Positions 1 through 6,680 of a stretch of 64,000 nucleotides of DNA are shown piece after piece. The stretch's first letter is position 1, and each line of letters begins with the position of its first letter. A program made the position numbers and the translations under genes. Below the pieces are notes generated by a model. That model was not told where the DNA came from and ran no database searches. It was given only the letters and a program-made list of their open reading frames with translations. The stretch covers positions 1-64,000 of the forward strand of contig JABABK010000004.1 in the NCBI GenBank assembly GCA_014238285.1. The letters are read 5' to 3'. The DNA is from Hellea sp. (GTDB lineage Bacteria; Pseudomonadota; Alphaproteobacteria; Caulobacterales; Maricaulaceae).

Positions 1-110
1 GGGACGCCGCCTTCTTTGATGATAACATCAGGGGCATACTCGTTAATGTAAGGATTGACACGTCCACCAAGATCAAGGTCGGCTTTAATCGTAAAGGGAA
101 CGTTTTTCAT
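1..110 (-). CDS. Partial protein, possible HPr-kinase-like lasso tailoring kinase (N-terminus only)
   Basis: The reverse strand opens at an ATG at 110 and runs without a stop off the left edge, giving 36 residues. The segment APDVIIKEGGVP resembles the N-terminal region of HPr-serine-kinase-like proteins found in proteobacterial and Bacillus lasso-peptide clusters, which typically carry a short PDVxIxxGxVP stretch after a beta-hairpin. Such kinases (the PadeK/ThcoK type) phosphorylate the C-terminal Ser of lasso precursors, and both precursors in this window end in Ser. It is divergent from the methyltransferase at 293, with about 180 bases of shared upstream DNA. The kinase identity is inferred from a short match plus context. 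The P-loop that would prove it lies outside the window. Confidence 0.35.
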   Translation of the reverse strand, partial: MKNVPFTIKADLDLGGRVNPYINEYAPDVIIKEGGV

Positions 111-292
111 GAATTTTATTTGCCGTGATCGCTGTTATTGTTTTACATTTTTCTTCTACGAAGATGAAAGACCCTGTGCAAGTGATGTTTACCCAAACAG
201 AAAAATTAAACTTAGAATTAAGGCTGGAATTCAATTCCGTGTTGCTGTTATTTAAAGACGGCGAATAAATATAAACTCAGGTACGAAGATCA

Positions 293-1381
293 ATGAAAAT
301 TCAATTGCTGGCAAGCCGTGACGTCCCTGAAAGTTTACAAGTGCTGGTCGCCGCCATGGAAGATAAGCCTGACTATGCCCGCCGGGCGGCGCGTCTTTGC
401 GTGGCGATGAAAGATAAACTGGACAATAATACACGTAATAATTTTGCTTTGGCCATACGGCGTCTCGCGCCTAATGATCCAATCGTATTACGGCTAACAG
501 GCAGCGTGCTCTCAAAGGCTGTACCGGGCTGGCATTTTGGTTGCCTCGATGACACAGCGCGTAATCAAGCTTACCAAAAAGCGCTAAGTGCCCTGATCAC
601 GCCAGATACATTAGTTCTAGATGTTGGAGCGGGTTGTGGCGTGTTGTCGTTATTTGCGGCCAAAGCGGGGGCTAAACATGTTTACGCTGTTGAAATAGAA
701 CCGCTCGTAGCCGCCGCGGCTCGTGAGATCGTGAAACTCAACGGTTATAAAGACCGCATAACTGTGATCGAGAAGGATATTACGCAGGTCAAATTGGGCG
801 AGGAAATACCTAAGCGATGTGATTTGGTGGTTCAAGATATTATCTGGCCAAATCCATTTTCAAGGGATATCCACAATCTACTCGCCCATTGTAAAGAACA
901 TTTGCTGACGCCAGATGCCATATTCTGTCCAGAGTCTTTAGCTCTTATTGGCGTGTTATCTGATGCTGATCCTCAGATCGCCTGGCCGGATTACGGTGAT
1001 TATTATGGGTTTGACTTATCGCCAATGACTATTTTGGCATCACGTACTCCATCCTATTCCCGTCAGAGTGAACCTGCGGCATTGGTGACGGATAATTTTA
1101 TCATAGCGAAATATGATTTGCGCGAGCCTGCCCTTATTGTTGATCGAAACTGGGATATGCAAGTCCCGATCATAAGCGCTGGAAAGATTCATCATATGCT
1201 AAACTGGCTGGAGTTCACATTCCCTGATGGGACACGTTTGCAAAATGGCCCGGCCGAAGCTTCGGTCCGCAATTTGTCTGTGGCTCGAATTTTTGACCCT
1301 GTATCTGTCAAGCCCGGCCAAGTTGTTACGCTTAGACATGAGCAAGAAAAGGGCGCGGTCGAAACGACCATTTTGGCTTGA
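293..1381 (+). CDS. SAM-dependent methyltransferase, PRMT-like, in lasso-peptide locus
   Basis: This is a 362-residue class I methyltransferase. Motif I is LVLDVGAGCG at residues 107-116, followed by LSLFAAKAG and HVYAVE. That run is characteristic of protein arginine methyltransferases and their bacterial relatives. An N-terminal helical extension of about 85 residues precedes the stretch PGWHFGCLDD. The post-II region DLVVQDIIWPNPF replaces the PRMT double-E loop, so arginine need not be the substrate. It is the first gene of a forward operon. Its stop overlaps the start of the next gene (ATGA), which implies translational coupling. Next to a lasso cyclase and two Lys-rich precursor peptides, a peptide-tailoring role is the natural inference, but the modified residue cannot be read from sequence. 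Confidence 0.75.
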   Translation: MKIQLLASRDVPESLQVLVAAMEDKPDYARRAARLCVAMKDKLDNNTRNNFALAIRRLAPNDPIVLRLTGSVLSKAVPGWHFGCLDDTARNQAYQKALSALITPDTLVLDVGAGCGVLSLFAAKAGAKHVYAVEIEPLVAAAAREIVKLNGYKDRITVIEKDITQVKLGEEIPKRCDLVVQDIIWPNPFSRDIHNLLAHCKEHLLTPDAIFCPESLALIGVLSDADPQIAWPDYGDYYGFDLSPMTILASRTPSYSRQSEPAALVTDNFIIAKYDLREPALIVDRNWDMQVPIISAGKIHHMLNWLEFTFPDGTRLQNGPAEASVRNLSVARIFDPVSVKPGQVVTLRHEQEKGAVETTILA

Positions 1382-3036
1382 GACCTGAAATGATGAAAAC
1401 TATTCAAACCATCAAAAGCTATAACTGGGTCTATCTAGCCATTTCGTTGGTATTTGTCAGCTTAGTGATATTTGATGGTTTTGTTCTGCATTCGCCTTTA
1501 TCACGGGTCGGTGATGTGATCGAACATATCGCGGCAATCGATACTTGGTTGGAACGGCCATTTTCGCCGGAAAACCCGGCTTTAAATTCGCCCGCAAGCT
1601 CACCGCGATTCATACCGTTTTATTTCCCATTTATATTATTAGGGTCTGTATTAGGGTGGAGCGCATGGCTGACCTATGATGTCATTTGCGTGTTGGGCGC
1701 TGTCTTGTTTCTAATGGGACTGCGCGCCTTTTCCAAAACCATTCATCCCAGTCCATTAGCGCCGATTTTTGCCCTGATTATATTTACGGCCTTTTGGACT
1801 AACCCCTGGAATTTTTCCAGCGTCTATGAGTTTTCAACGCTTTACCGTATTGCGGGTTATCCGTCGATTTTGGCGTTTTCGGTTAGTCTTTTTATTCTCG
1901 CTAATCTGATCAAAGCGATGAAAGCCGAAACCATTAGCAAGGCGAGCTGGATTGCCGTGGCTTTGCTAACCGCGATCGTATGGGCTACCCATATCTTGAC
2001 GGGAGCATTTTTAATCGGCGCGGCCGGGCTTTATGTTTTGTTCCATCGGCGCGTCGCGCTCAAATTACGAGGATTTCTGATCGGAGCAGGCTTATTCGGC
2101 TTGGCACTCGCCGCCCTTTGGCCGTTCTACTCCGTTTGGGAAGTCGCCTTAGGCAATGGCGGCGTCGGGAAAACGTCCTGGGTCACATCGCTGAACTATA
2201 ATGCGGAACGTGCGCCCTATATCACCAAGAACCACGCCTTTTATCAATATTCCAGAATATATCCGATTGCTCTTGGTGTTTTATGCGCCTTATACTGCGC
2301 AAAGAAACGGCAATTTGTGCCGCTGCTTGGGATTATCGGTTTTGCGCTGATCTATATTATCAATATCTATGTGAGGCTGCCACTGGGTCATCGCTTCATC
2401 ATTTACGCGTTGTTTTTCGCTCATGTGGCTATCACGATAACTTGCCTTGATATTTGGAGCAAATGGAGTCCTGCCTTGTCAAAAGGCCTTAGGTTCGTTC
2501 TTGCTGGCCTAGCCATTGTTTTGTTTGTATCGCTTAATTATGACCGGATTAAACCGCATTTACGGCCAGCTGACCCTGACATCCTCGCGCGCAATCATGC
2601 GATTGAGGCCGTGACTGATGAGAGCAGCGTAATTGCTGGTTCGCTACGGGAAATTTGGATGCTAACGACCTATGACCGAAAAGTTTTGGCTCTATTACAT
2701 CCCAATCCGCTTGTGCCTGATCTGAACCAAAGGTCGGTCGCCAATTTTGTACTCCTGACAGATGGTAGTTCTGATGATGTGAGGGAACTTGCACGAAATT
2801 GTTACGGCGTTACCCATCTTGTGATTTCTACGGGGAATAAGTGGAAGCAAAATGAGGACGGGATTAAGCTGGCGGATAACCTTAGTAAAACGGGTCTTAA
2901 GGTCACTGTTCTGCCTGGATATGCTAAATTGGTTGCGCTTGAACCCGCGGCGAAGCCGATAAGCTGTCCGGCCAATGCCCAAGAGTTAATGTGGGAAAAC
3001 CTCAAAGTGGTTTACGACTTGAAAGCAGATCTTTGA
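1378..3036 (+). CDS. Polytopic membrane protein, GT-C glycosyltransferase-like
   Basis: A 552-residue protein with about ten hydrophobic helices through residue ~395 and a soluble C-terminal part of about 150 residues. After the first helix comes a loop with the acidic motif GDVIEH, then an aromatic-rich helix. An acidic motif in the first extracytoplasmic loop is typical of GT-C-fold glycosyltransferases that use lipid-linked sugar donors. No family name can be assigned with confidence. The start at 1378 overlaps the methyltransferase stop by four bases; in-frame Met codons at 1390 and 1393 are alternatives. It lies between the methyltransferase and the lasso cyclase, suggesting a role in decorating, exporting or resisting the peptide. 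A role unrelated to the peptide remains possible. Confidence 0.6.
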   Translation: MRPEMMKTIQTIKSYNWVYLAISLVFVSLVIFDGFVLHSPLSRVGDVIEHIAAIDTWLERPFSPENPALNSPASSPRFIPFYFPFILLGSVLGWSAWLTYDVICVLGAVLFLMGLRAFSKTIHPSPLAPIFALIIFTAFWTNPWNFSSVYEFSTLYRIAGYPSILAFSVSLFILANLIKAMKAETISKASWIAVALLTAIVWATHILTGAFLIGAAGLYVLFHRRVALKLRGFLIGAGLFGLALAALWPFYSVWEVALGNGGVGKTSWVTSLNYNAERAPYITKNHAFYQYSRIYPIALGVLCALYCAKKRQFVPLLGIIGFALIYIINIYVRLPLGHRFIIYALFFAHVAITITCLDIWSKWSPALSKGLRFVLAGLAIVLFVSLNYDRIKPHLRPADPDILARNHAIEAVTDESSVIAGSLREIWMLTTYDRKVLALLHPNPLVPDLNQRSVANFVLLTDGSSDDVRELARNCYGVTHLVISTGNKWKQNEDGIKLADNLSKTGLKVTVLPGYAKLVALEPAAKPISCPANAQELMWENLKVVYDLKADL

Positions 3037-3077
3037 AAATTGTTTGTTCTTCCAATTTCTATGGTTAAAAGCGTCCT

Positions 3078-5027
3078 ATGATCCATTTGATTTGCGGATA
3101 CCATTTCCAAGATGGCGGTCAGGCCGACATCGCCACGCTTCGGCGTATGGCTCATGCCATGGTCCCCGAAGGTCATGAAGCTGGCTTGGATATGGCGCTG
3201 GACGGCACGGCTGGTATAGCCATTATCGGTGTGCATAATTCACGGTCATTGGCGCGTCCTGATCAAATCGCAGAGCCCAAATTATTTGAAAATGCCTCTG
3301 TTATTATTGCCGCTGATATCCGGCTTTATAATCGTGAAGCCTTGCAAACTCGCCTTGGTATTCATGACAGCATACCGGCATTGATTGCGGCTATTTATGG
3401 ACGTGAAGGCGCGCGCGGACTAGACGACCTTGAAGGTGACTTTACCATAGCCCTTTGGGATAAAGTGGCCGGTGAGCTTATATTCAAGCGCGATCATATC
3501 GGCGTGCGTCCTGCCTATTATGCACATGAAAAAAACCGCGTATTTATTTTTGGATCTTTGGGCAAAGCCGTCCGGGCCAATGGCTTGATAGCTACGCCTC
3601 AAAACCATCAAGCACAAATCGATCATTTTGCTCATAATGCGGCTGATCAGGTTTCAAGTTTTCACCATAACCTTCTGCGCATGCCGGCGGGTCATGATGT
3701 TGTGTCAGGCCGTTTTGGGTTAAATTTGCACGAATATTGGCGGCTAGAACAGCAGTCTTATCCCCCAAAAGAAGTCACTTTTGAGCAGTGGTCAGCCAAG
3801 CTCAAAGACATATTCGAAGCCGCCGTTGTCAAACGCCTCCCGAAAAGAGGTGCGGTTGCTAGCCATCTTAGTTCAGGTCTGGATAGCGCCTCTATCGCCG
3901 CCATTGCCGTCGAAAATTTACCGAATGAGGATCAAATCCTCGACACTTATACCTTTGCCATGTCCGAAGAATTCACGTCAGAGGATATGCTGGATGAGGC
4001 AGAGTATGCTGGAAAAGTCGCTCGGGTGACGAACCGTATGGCTTGGACCAAAGTCCATGTCACCTATGATGATGACGAGTTACCTATTGGCGTTGAAGAT
4101 GACCGGGACTATAAAATTCTGCCCGGCGATTTGGAAGAGCGCACGGCGCGCGGCGCGGCGCAAAAGGGATCGAGCGTTATCCTAAGCGGTTGGGGCGGGG
4201 ATGAAATCGTTACATATACGGGCACGGGCGCCATTGCCGAAATACTGATGACCGGGAAATTCAAAACATTTTGGCATGAAGTCAAACAATATTCCAAGCG
4301 CCGTAATGAAAGTCTAAAGCACGTTTTAATCGGTGTTGTCGGGGCGCGGTTAGCGCCCAGTTTCCTGGTGAGTTTCGTCAAAAACCGCAGCGCGACACGC
4401 AATTTTAAAGCGGCTCAAGAAAAAAGCTCAGGATTTAAACCCGAAATCTCTAATCAATATTACAAACCCTATAAACGCGGTGCCAATAGCCAGAAAAACC
4501 GTATTGATAAATTTTATAATGGTAATCTTCATTGGCGACTTGAGGACTGGGCCTATACGGGCGCGCGGCACGGAGTTCAATATGCCTTTCCAATGCTGGA
4601 CATTGCTTTGATCGAATATGCCCTCGGCTGTCCGGCGCATTTCCTAGTCCATGATGGCTATAACCGGGCCGCCTTTCGTGAAGCCATGCAGGATTTTTTG
4701 CCAGAAGAAATCCTGAAAAACCGCTGGAAACATATTCCAGCGCCTTGTTCTAATATTGAAGTTATCCGGAATAGAGATAAACATTTGGCCGAGCTTGATG
4801 AATTGGAGCAAGATCCAGATTTGCGCGCTATATTTGATTTTGCAGCCGTTCGCGAAAGGCTACATAACTTGCCCAGCGAAGAGCTCGAGCGTAAAAGATT
4901 AGCCGCCTGGGCTAAATTAGGCGAACAAGGATTTTACCTAGCCCACGGCATTGTCCAGCCCATTGCCAATATGCGGAAATATCAGGAAATCATGGCCATT
5001 CAGCGCGCTCATAGCAAACATTTATAA
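3078..5027 (+). CDS. Lasso peptide macrolactam synthetase (asparagine synthetase B-like, C protein)
   Basis: This 649-residue protein has the two-domain layout of asparagine synthetase B. An N-terminal Ntn-type domain (about 1-210) includes GDFTIALWD and a KRDHIGVRPAYY segment. A C-terminal synthetase domain carries the ATP pyrophosphatase loop SSGLDS at 265-270 and SGWGGDE near residue 375. The protein begins Met-Ile-His, so the catalytic Cys2 of true glutamine-dependent asparagine synthetases is absent, as expected for lasso cyclases that adenylate an Asp/Glu side chain and close an isopeptide ring. Two small precursor genes follow about 100 and 340 bases downstream. The gap from the upstream membrane gene is 41 bases. 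The precursor context makes the lasso call much stronger than the domain architecture alone would. Confidence 0.85.
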   Translation: MIHLICGYHFQDGGQADIATLRRMAHAMVPEGHEAGLDMALDGTAGIAIIGVHNSRSLARPDQIAEPKLFENASVIIAADIRLYNREALQTRLGIHDSIPALIAAIYGREGARGLDDLEGDFTIALWDKVAGELIFKRDHIGVRPAYYAHEKNRVFIFGSLGKAVRANGLIATPQNHQAQIDHFAHNAADQVSSFHHNLLRMPAGHDVVSGRFGLNLHEYWRLEQQSYPPKEVTFEQWSAKLKDIFEAAVVKRLPKRGAVASHLSSGLDSASIAAIAVENLPNEDQILDTYTFAMSEEFTSEDMLDEAEYAGKVARVTNRMAWTKVHVTYDDDELPIGVEDDRDYKILPGDLEERTARGAAQKGSSVILSGWGGDEIVTYTGTGAIAEILMTGKFKTFWHEVKQYSKRRNESLKHVLIGVVGARLAPSFLVSFVKNRSATRNFKAAQEKSSGFKPEISNQYYKPYKRGANSQKNRIDKFYNGNLHWRLEDWAYTGARHGVQYAFPMLDIALIEYALGCPAHFLVHDGYNRAAFREAMQDFLPEEILKNRWKHIPAPCSNIEVIRNRDKHLAELDELEQDPDLRAIFDFAAVRERLHNLPSEELERKRLAAWAKLGEQGFYLAHGIVQPIANMRKYQEIMAIQRAHSKHL

Positions 5028-5062
5028 TTGAACTTTCAAGTGTTGTTTGTGTATGCCTCTAC

Positions 5063-5091
5063 TTGTAAGATATTAACTGATTCGTTATAAA
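5063..5091 (+). promoter_or_regulatory. Candidate sigma70-type promoter for lasso precursors
   Basis: TTGTAA at 5063-5068 and TATAAA at 5086-5091 are separated by exactly 17 bases, in the gap between the cyclase stop (5027) and the first precursor start (5134). This would let the small precursor genes be transcribed independently of, and more strongly than, the enzyme genes. It is a consensus match read by eye and is not proven. Confidence 0.45.
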
Positions 5092-5133
5092 CGTGTGGCA
5101 CTTGATTCTTACTACTCCATAAGGGGAAATGAT

Positions 5134-5271
5134 ATGCCGGATAATAGTGAAGTTCAAAGTAAATGGGTCAAGCCTGAATTAATCCGCCTTGAAGACGAAG
5201 CGACCGATGGCAAAAGTACCTCAAAACTTGAAAACCCTGGAAAAGGCACAGGACCGGGCGGCGTATCTTAG
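5134..5271 (+). CDS. Lasso peptide precursor 1 (paeninodin-like)
   Basis: A 45-residue peptide starting at ATG 5134, preceded by an AAGGGGA ribosome-binding site. The leader contains WVKPELIRL (residues 11-19), matching the aromatic-x-x-P-x-L recognition motif that lasso leaders present to the RRE protein. Thr24 sits at the -2 position before the predicted cleavage (TD/GK), the residue usually required by the leader protease. The predicted core, residues 26-45, starts GKSTSKLE, so Gly1 could form a macrolactam with Glu8. The remainder is rich in Gly, Pro and Lys and ends in Val-Ser. Large plug residues are absent. The C-terminal Ser would suit phosphorylation by an HPr-kinase-like enzyme. The lasso call rests on leader motif, ring acid and the adjacent cyclase; the exact cleavage site is inferred. 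Confidence 0.8.
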   Translation: MPDNSEVQSKWVKPELIRLEDEATDGKSTSKLENPGKGTGPGGVS

Positions 5272-5371
5272 TATCTGTCTAAGCCCACTTGCACAAAACC
5301 TGTATTTCATTTAAAGTCGTTTTTTATGTTTCTATGGGGGAGGGGAGCGAACCTTTAGGAGCAATAATATT

Positions 5372-5500
5372 ATGTCTAAGAAACAAATTGAAAATAAATG
5401 GGTCAAACCTGAACTCATCCGGCTGGATGATGATGTTGCCGATGGTAAAATGGGTTACAAAACCGCTGAGGGCCCAAAGGGGTTAAAGGGTCCATCCTAA
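5372..5500 (+). CDS. Lasso peptide precursor 2 (paeninodin-like)
   Basis: A 42-residue peptide starting at ATG 5372, with AGGAG about a dozen bases upstream. Its leader repeats the WVKPELIRL motif of precursor 1 exactly (residues 10-18), so the two are tandem paralogues with diverged cores. The predicted core, residues 25-42, begins GKMGYKTAE, placing Glu at ring position 9 rather than 8, and ends GLKGPS. The -2 residue is Ala rather than Thr (VAD/GK), which could lower processing efficiency or shift the cleavage site. Like precursor 1 it ends in Ser. It is the last gene before a strong terminator. Confidence 0.8.
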   Translation: MSKKQIENKWVKPELIRLDDDVADGKMGYKTAEGPKGLKGPS

Positions 5501-5520
5501 ATTTATGTAAATCGAATATG

Positions 5521-5548
5521 AAAAGGAGCGCGCTGCGCTCCTTTTTTT
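5521..5548 (+). terminator. Rho-independent terminator after lasso precursors
   Basis: A perfect 11-base-pair stem (AAAAGGAGCGC pairing with GCGCTCCTTTT) closes a three-base loop and runs into a T tract. It lies 20 bases after the stop of precursor 2 and separates the lasso locus from the LysR gene at 5664. Confidence 0.9.
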
Positions 5549-5663
5549 ATGGGGAAAGCGTAACATTTTGCGGCTGAAACCCAATTTAAACATCGAGAAA
5601 CTCTTTGCTATAACATTGGATTTAAGTGTTTCGTTGTAATTGAAACTCACATATTATTAAAAT

Positions 5664-6557
5664 ATGCGTCTTCGCCACATAGAAATATTTCATGCTGTCT
5701 ATATGACAGGCTCGGTTAGCGGGGCTGCTAAGGCCCTGAATGTTTCGCAACCCACTGTCAGCAAAGTTTTAAGGCACGCTGAAGATCAATTGGGGTTTGA
5801 ATTATTTTACCGGGAAAAGGGCAGAGTTTTTCCAACTGAAAAAGGCGAACTTCTTTTCAAGCAGGTTTTGCCTGTTTTTGAACAGATCAATGAGCTACGC
5901 AAATATTCGTCAATGCTGGCATCGACCAAGATGGGGCGGCTGCGTCTGGCGATGACACCCGCGTTTAGTTTGGAGGTCGTTCCAAAAGCTCTCGCAAAGT
6001 TTGCAAAAAAACATCCCGAAGTTTCCATTGAAGTTGAAACACTTCACGGGCCTGAAATTACCAAAGCTATCCTTAATAATACTGTTGATGTTGGTTTGCT
6101 TTATGAGGCCGTTGAAGTCCCGGGCATTGCCGTGCACCCTATAGGGCTGACCGGATTTATATGTGTCGCGCCGGAAGAATATAATTTGCCGGATAAAAAT
6201 TTAACGCTTGAGGCCTTGCAGGATTTGCAACTGATATTGTTAAATGCAAAAAGCCCGCTTGGGCAACGTCTTAACAATAAGCTTCAAGATTTTTGGGGTG
6301 GATCAGGTCAAGGTCATATCATTGCTGAGACCTATCATCTGGCTAAGAGGTTGTCTGTTCAAGGCGCTGGGGCGGCTGTTATCGATAAAATTACCGCTTA
6401 TTCAGGTGCAAAGGACGGATTGTCCTTCCATGAACTAGAGGGATTTGGGGATGTGAATATTCATGTTTTGACGCGCGTGAATGACCCAATCATTGGATTC
6501 AAGAAAGATTTTGTGGAGTTGCTGGCAGTTGAAATTAAGAATTTAGAAAACAAATAA
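5664..6557 (+). CDS. LysR-family transcriptional regulator
   Basis: A 297-residue LysR-type regulator. The N-terminal winged helix (residues 1-60) starts MRLRHIEIFHAVYMTGSVS and contains the recognition helix VSQPTVSKVLRHAE. A periplasmic-binding-protein-like effector domain spans about 90-290. The MRLRHIEIFHAV start is typical of the subgroup that includes the opine and amino-acid regulators OccR/NocR. It lies behind the lasso terminator and just ahead of a TonB receptor and D-amino-acid genes on the same strand. It is therefore more likely the activator of that catabolic set than of the lasso operon. The effector is not identifiable from sequence. Confidence 0.85.
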   Translation: MRLRHIEIFHAVYMTGSVSGAAKALNVSQPTVSKVLRHAEDQLGFELFYREKGRVFPTEKGELLFKQVLPVFEQINELRKYSSMLASTKMGRLRLAMTPAFSLEVVPKALAKFAKKHPEVSIEVETLHGPEITKAILNNTVDVGLLYEAVEVPGIAVHPIGLTGFICVAPEEYNLPDKNLTLEALQDLQLILLNAKSPLGQRLNNKLQDFWGGSGQGHIIAETYHLAKRLSVQGAGAAVIDKITAYSGAKDGLSFHELEGFGDVNIHVLTRVNDPIIGFKKDFVELLAVEIKNLENK

Positions 6558-6680
6558 ATTTCTTAAATTCATATACTATATAGCCTTTATCTATATCCCG
6601 TGAATATAATTGAATTTGTTACCATTGTGTAATTATGTGAAAGTCTATGGGTAATGATTCTGACTTTTAGGGGAAATAAC

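Noticed and set aside
3078..5027. Ordinary asparagine synthetase
   Set aside because: Cys2 is missing, two lasso-type precursor genes follow, and the neighbouring genes are peptide-tailoring types.
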